Part shown: positions 16,286 through 24,690 of the stretch, piece after piece
Layout: each line of letters starts with the position of its first letter
Position numbering within the stretch: position 1 is the stretch's first letter
Assembly: GCF_042680565.1 (NCBI RefSeq)
Contig: NZ_JBHUEJ010000015.1
Span: 124,001 to 188,000 of the forward strand
Direction of reading: 5' to 3'
DNA: 64,000 bases
From: Ottowia flava
GTDB lineage: Bacteria > Pseudomonadota > Gammaproteobacteria > Burkholderiales > Burkholderiaceae_C
Notes under the pieces: generated by a model
The model's database searches: none
What the model was told of the DNA's origin: nothing
Seen by the model: only the letters and a program-made list of their open reading frames with translations
Made by a program: the position numbers and the translations under genes

Positions 16286-17608
16286 ATGAAAGTCATTGTT
16301 CTGGGCGGCGGCGTGGTCGGTGTCACCACCGCGTACTACCTGGCGCGCGGCGGCGCTCAGGTGACCGTGATCGAGCGCCAGGAAGGCCCGGCGCTGGAAA
16401 CCAGCTTCGCCAACGCGGGCCAGGTGTCGCCCGGCTATTCCACACCCTGGGCCGCGCCGGGCATCCCGGTCAAGGCGCTGAAATGGATGCTGCAGCGCCA
16501 CGCGCCGCTGGCCATCCGCGCCGACGGCAGCCTGTTCCAGCTGCAGTGGATGACGCAGATGCTGAAAAACTGCACCAGCACGCGCTACGCCGTCAACAAG
16601 GAGCGCATGACGCGCGTCGCCGAATACAGCCGCGACTGCCTGCGCCAGCTGCGTGCCGATACGGGCATCGAGTACGACCAACGCACGCTTGGCACCCTTC
16701 AGGTATTTCGCACCGCCAAACAACTGGCTGCCGCACAGAACGACATCGCCGTGCTGCGCGAGTGCGAAGTGCCGTTTCGCGAACTGCGCGCCGACGAGCT
16801 CCCCGACATCGAACCCGCTCTGGCCCACGCGCAAGGTCTGGTCGGCGGTCTGCACCTGCCGGGCGACGAGACTGGCGATTGCCACCAGTTCACCAAACAG
16901 CTGGCCGCGCTGGCGCGCGCTGCCGGCGTCGAATTCCGCTTCGGCACGGCGGTGCAGCGCCTGATCACCCAGGGCCGCCACGTGACCGGTGTGCAACTCG
17001 GTCAACCCGGTGCCGCCGATGGCGAAACGCTGGAGGCCGACCGCGTCGTGGTCGCGCTGGGCTGCGCCTCGCGCCAGCTGCTGACCACGCTGGGACTGAA
17101 TCTGCCGGTGTATCCGGTCAAAGGGTATTCGCTCACGGTGCCGATCGTCCACGAGACGCTCGCGCCAGTTTCGACGGTGATGGACGAGACGTACAAGGTC
17201 GCCGTCACGCGCCTGGGCGAGCACATCCGTGTCGGCGGTATGGCCGAACTGGCCGGGCACGACCTGCGCCTGAACCCGCGCCGCCGTGAAACCCTGGAAA
17301 TGGTCACGCACGGTCTGTTCGCCGGTGCCGGCGATTTGCCCGACGCCAGCTTCTGGACCGGCCTGCGCCCCATGACGCCCGACGGCACGCCCGTGCTGGG
17401 CCGCGCGCCGGGCTGGGACAACCTGCTGGTCAACACCGGCCACGGCACCCTGGGCTGGACCATGGCCTGCGGCAGCGGCAAGCTCGTCGCCGACCTGACG
17501 CTGGGCCGCACGCCGGACATCCGCACCGAAGGGCTGGGACTGGATCGCTATACCAACGATAGCTGGTCGCGCCCGAATGACGGGCGCCAGAGCCCGATTC
17601 ATGCCTGA
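16286..17608 (+). CDS. dadA: D-amino acid dehydrogenase small subunit
   Basis: FAD-dependent membrane-associated dehydrogenase that oxidises D-amino acids (chiefly D-alanine) to 2-oxo acids. 440 residues. It starts MKVIVLGGGVVGVTTAYYLA with the dinucleotide-binding GxGxxG. Conserved NAGQVSPGYSTPWAAPGIP and the C-terminal NTGHGTLGWTMACGSG are present. ATG 16286 follows GGTGGAGACGG. No alanine racemase (dadX) gene follows, and an intrinsic terminator ends the unit. Confidence 0.96.
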   Translation: MKVIVLGGGVVGVTTAYYLARGGAQVTVIERQEGPALETSFANAGQVSPGYSTPWAAPGIPVKALKWMLQRHAPLAIRADGSLFQLQWMTQMLKNCTSTRYAVNKERMTRVAEYSRDCLRQLRADTGIEYDQRTLGTLQVFRTAKQLAAAQNDIAVLRECEVPFRELRADELPDIEPALAHAQGLVGGLHLPGDETGDCHQFTKQLAALARAAGVEFRFGTAVQRLITQGRHVTGVQLGQPGAADGETLEADRVVVALGCASRQLLTTLGLNLPVYPVKGYSLTVPIVHETLAPVSTVMDETYKVAVTRLGEHIRVGGMAELAGHDLRLNPRRRETLEMVTHGLFAGAGDLPDASFWTGLRPMTPDGTPVLGRAPGWDNLLVNTGHGTLGWTMACGSGKLVADLTLGRTPDIRTEGLGLDRYTNDSWSRPNDGRQSPIHA

Positions 17609-17628
17609 ATGACTGGCACGCCAACGAC

Positions 17629-17653
17629 AAAGGCCCCTTGCGGGGCCTTTTGT
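17629..17653 (+). terminator. Intrinsic terminator after dadA
   Basis: AAAGGCCCC / GGGGCCTTTT hairpin with loop TTGC, followed by a T-rich tail. Confidence 0.85.
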
Positions 17654-17675
17654 CTTTGTGGAGGAGAAATACCTC

Positions 17676-19193
17676 TTAGCGGCTCGACGGAAAGCTGAAC
17701 ACTGAGCCTTCGCGCACACCTGCGCTGGGCCAGCGCTGCGTGATGGTCTTGCGCTTGGTGTAGAAACGCACGGCGTCGGGGCCGTAGGCGTGCAGGTCGC
17801 CGAACAGGCTGCGCTTCCAGCCGCCGAACGAGTGGTAAGCCACGGGCACGGGCAGCGGCACGTTCACGCCGACCATGCCGACCTGGATGTGGTCGGTGAA
17901 GTAGCGCGCGGCCTCGCCGTCGCGGGTGAAGATGCAGGTGCCGTTGCCGTATTCGTGGTCGTTGATCAGTTGCATGGCTTCCTGCAGCGTCTTGACGCGC
18001 ACGATGCCCAGCACCGGGCCGAAGATTTCTTCCTGGTAGATCACCATGCCGGGCTTGACCTGGTCGAACAGGCAGGGGCCGAGGAAGTAGCCGTCGGCGT
18101 GGCCTTCGACCTTCAGCCCGCGGCCGTCCACCAGCAGCTTGGCGCCTTCCTTCACGCCCTGGTCGACGTAGCCCTTCACCTTGTCGAAGTGCGCCTTGGT
18201 CACCAGAGGGCCCATGTCGTTGCCGTTGTCGGTGCCGGGGCCGACCTTCATCTTGGCGATCTCGGCCGACAGGCCGGCGATCATCTGCTCGGCCACTTCG
18301 TCGCCCACGGCCACGACTAGTGGCACGGCCATGCAGCGCTCGCCGCAGCTGCCGTAGGCCGCGCCCATCATGGCGTTGACGGCGTTGGCGATGTCGGCGT
18401 CGGGCATCACCACGGCGTGGTTCTTGGCGCCGCCCAGGGCCTGCACGCGCTTGCCATGCTTGCTGCCTTCGCTGTAGATGTACTCGGCGATCGGCGTGGA
18501 GCCGACAAAGCTCACCGCCTTGACGCGCGCGTCGCGCAGCAGCGTGTCGACGGCTTCCTTGTCGCCGTTGACCACGTTCAGCACGCCCGGCGGCAAGCCG
18601 GCCTTCACCGCCAATTCGGCGATGAACAGCGCGCTGGACGGGTCGCGTTCAGACGGCTTGAGCACGAAGGTGTTGCCGCAGGCCACGGCCATCGGCCACA
18701 TCCACAGCGGCACCATGGCCGGGAAGTTGAAGGGCGTGATGCCCGCCGTGACGCCCAGCGCCTGGTGCTCGGCCCAGCTGTCGATGTTGGGGCCCACGTT
18801 GCGGCTGTGCTCACCCTTGAGCAGCTCGGGCGCGTAGCTGGCGTATTCCACGTTCTCGATGCCGCGCTGCAGCTCGCCGTGCGCGTCGTTCAGCACCTTG
18901 CCGTGTTCGGCGGTGATCAGCGCGGCGATCTCGTCGGCGTGCTCTTCCAGCAGCACCTTGAGCTTGCTCATGACGCGCGCGCGTTTCAGCGGCGGCGTGT
19001 TGCGCCACTCGGGGAAGGCCTTCTCGGCGCTGGCAGTTGCCTGCTCCACCGTCGCCTGGCTGGCCAGGGCCACATGGCCGCTGACCTGGCCGGTGGCGGG
19101 GTTGAACACCGGCTGGGTGCGCGCCGTGTCGTTGACGCGCTGCCCATCGATCAGGTGGCCGATGGTTTGGGTCACGGATTTGTCGTTGTTCAT
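17676..19193 (-). CDS. mmsA: CoA-acylating methylmalonate/malonate-semialdehyde dehydrogenase
   Basis: Converts malonate semialdehyde to acetyl-CoA (or methylmalonate semialdehyde to propionyl-CoA) with NAD and CoA. 505 residues. The ALDH fold has PFNFPAMVPLWMWP, FVGSTPIAEYIY and the catalytic cysteine C287 in GERCMA. ATG 19193 follows GAGGATCGAC. It is the last gene of a leftward trio with a DJ-1-like protein and an omega-amino acid aminotransferase. In that context the likely job is beta-alanine degradation, as BauC does in Pseudomonas. Confidence 0.93.
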   Translation of the reverse strand: MNNDKSVTQTIGHLIDGQRVNDTARTQPVFNPATGQVSGHVALASQATVEQATASAEKAFPEWRNTPPLKRARVMSKLKVLLEEHADEIAALITAEHGKVLNDAHGELQRGIENVEYASYAPELLKGEHSRNVGPNIDSWAEHQALGVTAGITPFNFPAMVPLWMWPMAVACGNTFVLKPSERDPSSALFIAELAVKAGLPPGVLNVVNGDKEAVDTLLRDARVKAVSFVGSTPIAEYIYSEGSKHGKRVQALGGAKNHAVVMPDADIANAVNAMMGAAYGSCGERCMAVPLVVAVGDEVAEQMIAGLSAEIAKMKVGPGTDNGNDMGPLVTKAHFDKVKGYVDQGVKEGAKLLVDGRGLKVEGHADGYFLGPCLFDQVKPGMVIYQEEIFGPVLGIVRVKTLQEAMQLINDHEYGNGTCIFTRDGEAARYFTDHIQVGMVGVNVPLPVPVAYHSFGGWKRSLFGDLHAYGPDAVRFYTKRKTITQRWPSAGVREGSVFSFPSSR

Positions 19194-19260
19194 GTCGATC
19201 CTCAATAAAAAATGGCTGCCGCCCGCACCCCATGGGCGCGGCCAGCTATGAAAAAACGAG

Positions 19261-19896
19261 TTACGCGGCCGACGCCGCCACAGGCGACGTGGCCAGCGCT
19301 TCGTTCAGATGGCCCATCGCGCGGCTCACGTACTCGTCCTTCTCGCCCACCGGCGCGAAGTAGTGCAGCACCTCGCGCGCCGCGTCCACGCCCTTCAGGC
19401 GGGCGATGAACCACGCCGACAGGTACTGCGCCGACAGGCAGCCCCCGGCCGTCGCCAGGTTGCCGCGCGCGACCAGGGGCGCGCCCAGCAAACGCACGCC
19501 CGCGTCGGCCACCCAGGGGTGGCTGGTCAGGTCGGTGGTGGCCGGTTGCTGGCCCAGCAGGCCGAGCTTGGCCATCAGGAAGGTGCCAGAGCACTGCGCG
19601 CCGATGAGCTGCGCGGCCGGGTCCAGCCGCAGCTGGCCCATGATCGTCGGGTTGGCCGCGACCTCGCGCGTTTTCATGCCGCTGCCGATCAGCACGGCGT
19701 CGGCTTCGTTGGCTTCGGTCAGGTCGACCTGCGCCTCGATCGTCAGCCCGTTCATCGACGCCACGCGCGGCGCCGGGCTGGCGATGGACACGCGCCAGTT
19801 GGCGTCGCCGCGCAGCGCGATGCGGCCCAGCATGCCGTAGGCGATGAGCGAGTCCAGCTCGTTGAAGCCGTCGAAGGTGAGGATGACGATGTGCAT
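19261..19896 (-). CDS. DJ-1/PfpI family protein
   Basis: 211-residue glutamine-amidotransferase-like protein. The nucleophile elbow is GAQCSGTF with C102, and an acidic residue lies early in the fold (FDGFNELD). It lacks any DNA-binding domain, unlike related AraC-type regulators. The exact activity (hydratase, deglycase or other) cannot be read from sequence. It is placed between the aminotransferase and mmsA, so it may deal with reactive aldehyde intermediates. That is inference only. Confidence 0.82.
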   Translation of the reverse strand: MHIVILTFDGFNELDSLIAYGMLGRIALRGDANWRVSIASPAPRVASMNGLTIEAQVDLTEANEADAVLIGSGMKTREVAANPTIMGQLRLDPAAQLIGAQCSGTFLMAKLGLLGQQPATTDLTSHPWVADAGVRLLGAPLVARGNLATAGGCLSAQYLSAWFIARLKGVDAAREVLHYFAPVGEKDEYVSRAMGHLNEALATSPVAASAA

Positions 19897-19909
19897 GGTG
19901 TTTTGAACA

Positions 19910-19959
19910 AAATCCGGCTCCAGCGCTGGATGGACCAGCGCTGGCAGCTATCAAAACAA
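19910..19959 (+). repeat. Dispersed 50-60 bp element copy
   Basis: Well-preserved copy: AAATCCGGCTCCAGCGCTGG, ATGGA, then CCAGCGCTGGCAGCTATC. The two CCAGCGCTGG blocks can pair as a hairpin. Located between the DJ-1-like gene and the aminotransferase. Confidence 0.85.
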
Positions 19960-19964
19960 GAGCT

Positions 19965-21323
19965 TTAGGCCGTCGCCTCCAGCGCGTCGCCCAACGCGCC
20001 GATCAGGCGGTCGATCTCGGCCTTCTCGCTGATGAAGGGCGGCGCCAGCTGAATCGTGTCTCCGCCGTAGCGCACATAGAAGCCAGCCTTCCAGCAGTGC
20101 ATGGCGATCTCGTACGGGCGCTTGGCGGGCTCGCCCGGCGCCGGTGCGATCGTCAGGCCAGCCGCCAGGCCGATGTTGCGGATGTCGAGCACGTGCTTGG
20201 CACCCTTCAGGCTGTGCACGGCCGCTTCAAAGTGCGGCGCCAGGGCCTTGACGCGCGCCGGGCCGTCTTCGGCTTCCAGCAAATCCAGCGCAGCCAGCGC
20301 GGCGGCGCAGGCGACCGGGTGCGCGCTGTAGGTGTAGCCGTGAGCGAACTCCAGCATGTAGTCCGGGCCGCCAGCGGCCATGAAGGTGTCGTAGATGCCC
20401 TTGCTGGCCACCACGCCGCCCAGCGGCTGCACGCCGTTGGTGACCTGCTTGGCGAAGGTCATGATGTCGGGCACCACGCCGAAGAAGTCGGCGCCCATCA
20501 TCGTGCCGCAGCGGCCAAAGCCGGTGATGACCTCGTCAAAGATCAACAGGATATCGTGCTGCGTGCAGATCTCGCGGAGGCGCTCGAGGTAGCCCACCGG
20601 GGGCACCACCACGCCGCCCGAGCCGCTGAAGGGCTCGACGATGACGGCGGCGATGTTGCTCGCGTCGTGCAGGGCGATCACGTCCAGCAGCTTGTCGGCC
20701 AGCGCACGGCCGCCTTCGGTCGGCTGGCCCTTGACGAAGCTGCCCAGGGCGGGCTGCGTGTGCGGCAGGTGATCGGCCGCAACGCCCTGGCCGTACAACT
20801 TGCGGTTGCCGACCATGCCGCCGACCGAGATGCCGCCGAAGTTGACGCCGTGGTAACCCTTCTCGCGGCCCACCAGCAACTGCTTGCCGCCCTGCCCTTT
20901 CAGGCGCCAGTAGGCGCGCGCCATTTTCAGCGCGGTGTCGGCGGCTTCGGAGCCGCTGGCGGTGAAGAACACATAGTCCAGACCGGCGGGCGTGAGGCCC
21001 TTGATGCGGTTGGCCAGCTCGAACGACAGCGGGTGGCCGAACTGGAAGCCGGGCGAATAGTCGAGCTTGGCGGCCTGCTTGCCCACGGCTTCGGCGATCT
21101 CGCGGCGGCCATGGCCCAGGCCGGTGCACCACAGGCCGGACAGGCCGTCGAATACCTTGCGGCCCGTGCTGTCCACGTAGTAGCTGCCTTGCGCGTCCGT
21201 GATGATGCGCGGGTCGCGCTTGAACTGGCGGTTGGCGGTGAACGGCATCCAGTGCGCGTCGAGCCAGGCGGCGTCGTGGCGGGTGGTGCTTTCAGCGGTT
21301 TGGGGGGCGGTGGTCACGCTCAT
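19965..21323 (-). CDS. Class III omega-amino acid:pyruvate aminotransferase (beta-alanine type)
   Basis: PLP enzyme moving the amino group of omega-amino acids such as beta-alanine to pyruvate. 452 residues. The PLP lysine is K292 in MTFAKQVTNGVQPLGGV, with upstream FDEVITGFGRCG and YHGVNFGGISVGGM. The N-terminal WMPFTANRQFKRDPR matches beta-alanine-pyruvate aminotransferases (BauA/OapT). It diverges from a LysR regulator and leads the DJ-1/mmsA operon, which would convert beta-alanine to malonate semialdehyde and then acetyl-CoA. Confidence 0.92.
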   Translation of the reverse strand: MSVTTAPQTAESTTRHDAAWLDAHWMPFTANRQFKRDPRIITDAQGSYYVDSTGRKVFDGLSGLWCTGLGHGRREIAEAVGKQAAKLDYSPGFQFGHPLSFELANRIKGLTPAGLDYVFFTASGSEAADTALKMARAYWRLKGQGGKQLLVGREKGYHGVNFGGISVGGMVGNRKLYGQGVAADHLPHTQPALGSFVKGQPTEGGRALADKLLDVIALHDASNIAAVIVEPFSGSGGVVVPPVGYLERLREICTQHDILLIFDEVITGFGRCGTMMGADFFGVVPDIMTFAKQVTNGVQPLGGVVASKGIYDTFMAAGGPDYMLEFAHGYTYSAHPVACAAALAALDLLEAEDGPARVKALAPHFEAAVHSLKGAKHVLDIRNIGLAAGLTIAPAPGEPAKRPYEIAMHCWKAGFYVRYGGDTIQLAPPFISEKAEIDRLIGALGDALEATA

Positions 21324-21439
21324 GGGGGTCTCCTTGGGTCACGCTTGAAGGCCACGCACGCGCGCAGCCCATGGGGCGGATTGTGGGCCGGGTATTTATT
21401 GGGTTAAATACGCAGATATCCAAGTTTGGTTAGCAATTC
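21324..21439. promoter_or_regulatory. Divergent promoter region, aminotransferase / LysR gene
   Basis: AT-rich middle (about 21390-21435) with a CCAAGTTTGG palindrome at 21420 and TATTTATTGGG nearby. This is a plausible LysR target, but no strict T-N11-A site stands out. Confidence 0.4.
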
Positions 21440-22390
21440 ATGAAAGTATCCAAAGCGGCCGCGCCGCGCGCCCGCGCCGTGCTCGGCCAGGTCAGCGACA
21501 TGGACCTGCGCCTGCTGCAGGTGTTCAAGGCGGTGGTCGAATGCGGCGGCCTGTCGGCGGCCGAGCTGGAGCTGAACATCGGCACCAGCACCGTCAGCCG
21601 CCACGTCAAGGACCTGGAGACGCGCCTGGGTCTGACGCTCTGCCGACGCGGCCGCGCGGGCTTCGCCGTCACCGCCGAAGGCCAGCGCGTGTACGACGAA
21701 ACGCTGCGCCTGCTGGCCGCCGTGGACGGCTTTCGTGCGGGCGTGGACGACATCCACCAGCGCATGGGCGGCCAACTGGCCGTGGCCGTGTTCGACAAGA
21801 CCGCCAGCAACCCGCACGCGCAGATCCACCAGGCCATCGCGCGCTTTGCCCAGGCCGCGCCCGATGTGCGGCTGAATCTGCACGTGAGCAGCATCCAGGC
21901 GATCGAGCGCGGGGTGATGGACGGCAGCTTCGCCGTGGGCGTGATTCCCGAACACCGCGCCTCGGCCACGCTGCGCTACGACCGCCTGTTCGACGAAACC
22001 ATGTACCTGTACTGCGGCCAGACGCACCCGCTGTTCGCGGCGGGCGACGATGCGCTGGACTGGGCACAGTTGCGCCGCCGCGGCGACTTCGCCGGTCTGG
22101 GTTACCACTCGCCCAACATGGAGTTGGCGCACGCCGAACGGCTGACGCGCAAGGCCACCGGTTTCGAGCAGGAGGCGATTGCCACGCTGATCCTGTCGGG
22201 CCAGTTCATCGGATTTCTGCCCGACCACTACGCCGACAGCTTCGTGCAGCATGGGCAGATGCGCGCGGTGCGCCCGGCGTTGCTGCACTACCGCTGCGAA
22301 TTCGTCAGCGTGCTGCGCCGCTCACCGCAGCCGTCGCGCGCGGCATTGGCGTTTCATGCGGCCTTGCTGGCGGCTCACGGCGCGACGTGA
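21440..22390 (+). CDS. LysR family transcriptional regulator
   Basis: 316 residues: winged HTH at about residues 22-80 (MDLRLLQVFKAVVECGGLSA) and a substrate-binding domain at about 100-300. It is divergent from the omega-amino acid aminotransferase, the usual arrangement for a LysR activator of the neighbouring operon. An effector such as beta-alanine is plausible but not shown. It ends about 90 bp before a terminator shared with sodC. Confidence 0.9.
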   Translation: MKVSKAAAPRARAVLGQVSDMDLRLLQVFKAVVECGGLSAAELELNIGTSTVSRHVKDLETRLGLTLCRRGRAGFAVTAEGQRVYDETLRLLAAVDGFRAGVDDIHQRMGGQLAVAVFDKTASNPHAQIHQAIARFAQAAPDVRLNLHVSSIQAIERGVMDGSFAVGVIPEHRASATLRYDRLFDETMYLYCGQTHPLFAAGDDALDWAQLRRRGDFAGLGYHSPNMELAHAERLTRKATGFEQEAIATLILSGQFIGFLPDHYADSFVQHGQMRAVRPALLHYRCEFVSVLRRSPQPSRAALAFHAALLAAHGAT

Positions 22391-22435
22391 GAAGCCGCGC
22401 TGGCTGACGGCCCTGCTTGAAGAAAATGTGCCGCC

Positions 22436-22477
22436 ACGCCTACATGCACCTGCGCAGCCAGCTATCAACAAGGTAGC
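22436..22477 (+). repeat. Dispersed 50-60 bp element copy
   Basis: CTACATGCACCTGCGCAGCC then AGCTATCAA. It directly precedes the bidirectional terminator between the LysR gene and sodC. Confidence 0.75.
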
Positions 22478-22508
22478 AAAAAGGGCATCCTGGGAGGCCC
22501 TTTTTTTT
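22478..22508. terminator. Bidirectional terminator between LysR gene and sodC
   Basis: AAAAAGGGC / GCCCTTTTT arms, 10-nt loop, flanked by A- and T-runs. Confidence 0.85.
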
Positions 22509-22523
22509 GATGCGCCCGGCGCC

Positions 22524-23105
22524 TCAGCTGCCGGCCTTGATCACGCCACAGGCCAGGCGCGGGCCGGCGTTGCCCACCGGCTGCGCGTTCACGTCGTCCG
22601 GGTCGCGGTGCACGATGACGGCCTTGCCGATGATGCTGTCGGGCCCGCGCAGCTTCAGCGATTCGCTGTTGAACGACACCTTGGCGGTGCCGCTGGCGTC
22701 GGCCATCAGTTGCGGCATGTCGCCCACGTGGTGCTTGGCGCCGTCCCAGGCGCCGTGCGGCTGATTGGTCGGGTTGTAGTGGCTGCCGGCGCTGGTGAAG
22801 TCGGGCTTGGAGCAGTCGCCCTTTTCATGCACGTGGAAGGCGTGCGGCGCGTTGGGCTTGAGGCCGGTGATGGTGCCGTTGACGCTGACGATGCCACGCA
22901 CTTCCGAGAAGTTGAGCGTGCCCTGCACCGGCGACTGCGGGTTGGGCTGTGGCTCGCCGCCCGAGGCGGAACTGAGCTGCACCGACGCCACGGTGCGCGG
23001 GTTGTTGCCGCCGTCGCCCGCGGGCTTGGACGCGCAGGCCGCCAGCGCGGTCGCGGCGGCAACCAGGGACACGCCAGTCAGGCGGCGCAAGGTGGTGGGG
23101 TTCAT
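22524..23105 (-). CDS. sodC: Cu-Zn superoxide dismutase, predicted lipoprotein
   Basis: Periplasmic superoxide dismutase, 193 residues. A lipoprotein signal ends in LAAC with lipidated C24. Copper and zinc ligands are seen in HAFHVHEKGDC, AGSHYNP, HHVGDMP and VIVHRDPDD. The two cysteines (in GDC and LAC) can form the structural disulfide. It stands alone between the LysR terminator and the uracil permease gene, 70 bp after the permease stop and possibly co-transcribed with it. Confidence 0.94.
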   Translation of the reverse strand: MNPTTLRRLTGVSLVAAATALAACASKPAGDGGNNPRTVASVQLSSASGGEPQPNPQSPVQGTLNFSEVRGIVSVNGTITGLKPNAPHAFHVHEKGDCSKPDFTSAGSHYNPTNQPHGAWDGAKHHVGDMPQLMADASGTAKVSFNSESLKLRGPDSIIGKAVIVHRDPDDVNAQPVGNAGPRLACGVIKAGS

Positions 23106-23174
23106 GGGTTTCCTCCAGAAAAGAAAGGCTGTGCGCAGCGGCCGGGCGCGGTGGCCCGGCCTGAACCCCGCATC

Positions 23175-24461
23175 CTAGGCACGGCGGCGCAGCAGCGCGT
23201 GTAGGAGAACCGCGCCAAACGTGGCGGTGCCGATGCCGCCCAGGGTGAAGCTGCCGAATTTCAGCGTGAAATCGCCCGTGCCCAGCACCAGCGTGATGGC
23301 GGCCACCAGCAGGTTCACCGGGTTGGTGAAATCGACCTTGTTGTCAACCCAGATCTTGGCGCCGGCCATGGTGATCAGGCCGAACACAACTATCGACACG
23401 CCGCCCATCACCGGCAGCGGAATGGCCTGGATCAGCGCGCCGAACTTGGGCGAGAAGCCCAGCACCAGCGCCATCAGCGCGGCCACCACGAACACGGCGG
23501 TGGAATAGATGCGCGTGGCGGCCATCACGCCGATGTTTTCGGCGTACGTCGTCTGGCCGGTGCCGCCGGCGGCGCCGCTGACCATGGTGGCCACGCCGTC
23601 GCCGATGAAGGCGCGCCCGATGTAGGGGTCGAGGTTGCGGCCGGTCATGGCCGTGACGGCTTTCAGGTGGCCCAGGTTTTCCGCCACCAGGATCAGCGCC
23701 ACCGGCGCGATCAGCAGCATGGCGTTGCCGTCGAACACCGGCGCGGTGAACTTGGGCAAGCCGATCCAGGGCGCTGCGGCGATGCCCGAAAAGTCCATCG
23801 GTTTGCCCAGGCCCATGCCGTTGGTCAGCACCAGGTAGATCACGGTGGCCAGACCGAGGCCGACCAGGATCAGCAGGCGCTGCACCATGCCCTTGGTGAA
23901 CACCGCCACCAGCGCCACGCAGATGAAGGTGACCAGTTGCATCCAGCTGTCGAAGTTGCTGGCCGCCATGTTCTTGATGGGGATGCCGGCCAGGTTGAGG
24001 CCGATCACCGCGACCACGGCGCCGGTGACGACGGGCGGCATCATCTTTTCGATCCAGCCCGTGCCCACGGCCTGCACGATGGCGCCGATCAGCGCGTACA
24101 GCGCCCCGCAGGCGATGATGGCGCCCAGCGCCACCGCGATGTTGGCGTTGGGCCCTTTGCCCGCGTACGCAGTGGCGGCGATCACCACGCCGATGAAGGC
24201 GAAGGACGAGCCCAGGTAGCTGGGCACCTTGCCGCCTGTGATGAAGTAGAAGATGAGCGTGCCGATGCCGCTCATGAAGATGGCGAGGTTGGGGTCAAAC
24301 CCCATCAGGATCGGCGCCAGCACCGTGGCGCCGAACATGGCGATGACGTGCTGCACGCCCATCGCAAAGGTCTGCGGCCAGGGCAGCCGCTCGTCCGGCC
24401 CGATGACGCCGCCGTTTGCCAGCGCCGCGGTCGGACGCTCCTTCCACTGAAACAGACTCAT
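23175..24461 (-). CDS. uraA: Uracil/xanthine permease family transporter (UraA-like)
   Basis: NCS2 family nucleobase:proton symporter, 428 residues with about 14 hydrophobic segments and the family blocks QHVIAMFGATVLAPIL, VPSYLGSSFAFIGV and NLGHLKAVTAMTGR. ATG 24461 follows AGGTGGGAA, and the longer frame to 24500 has no such site. Uracil is the probable substrate. Reductive uracil breakdown yields beta-alanine, which the aminotransferase/mmsA operon 2 kb away could use, though no rut or pyd gene is present here. Confidence 0.92.
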   Translation of the reverse strand: MSLFQWKERPTAALANGGVIGPDERLPWPQTFAMGVQHVIAMFGATVLAPILMGFDPNLAIFMSGIGTLIFYFITGGKVPSYLGSSFAFIGVVIAATAYAGKGPNANIAVALGAIIACGALYALIGAIVQAVGTGWIEKMMPPVVTGAVVAVIGLNLAGIPIKNMAASNFDSWMQLVTFICVALVAVFTKGMVQRLLILVGLGLATVIYLVLTNGMGLGKPMDFSGIAAAPWIGLPKFTAPVFDGNAMLLIAPVALILVAENLGHLKAVTAMTGRNLDPYIGRAFIGDGVATMVSGAAGGTGQTTYAENIGVMAATRIYSTAVFVVAALMALVLGFSPKFGALIQAIPLPVMGGVSIVVFGLITMAGAKIWVDNKVDFTNPVNLLVAAITLVLGTGDFTLKFGSFTLGGIGTATFGAVLLHALLRRRA

Positions 24462-24584
24462 CTTCCCACCTCGCTCATTGGCTTTGTCGATGGGCGGCAA
24501 TGGTAGAGCAGGCGGGCCGCCTTGGCGGGGGTTTTTTCAGCCGATGGGCCAGCAGCGCGGCGTCCTGGTCGACCCGTCACTGCG

Positions 24585-24650
24585 TGTTATCTGCTATCAT
24601 ATCGATAGCTTTTAGCGCAGACTTATGTAGGGCCGGATGCCTATTTCATC
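24585..24650 (-). repeat. Dispersed 50-60 bp element copy
   Basis: Full copy in the 229-bp gap between the AmgK-like gene and uraA. Minus strand: AGGCATCCGGCCCTACA, TCTGCGC, AGCTATC, TGATAG. It is the closest relative of the copy that encodes the DUF2147 signal peptide at 38053. Confidence 0.8.
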
Positions 24651-24690
24651 CTCAATGGCAGAGCATGCCAACGCACACCCGACCGCGCGA

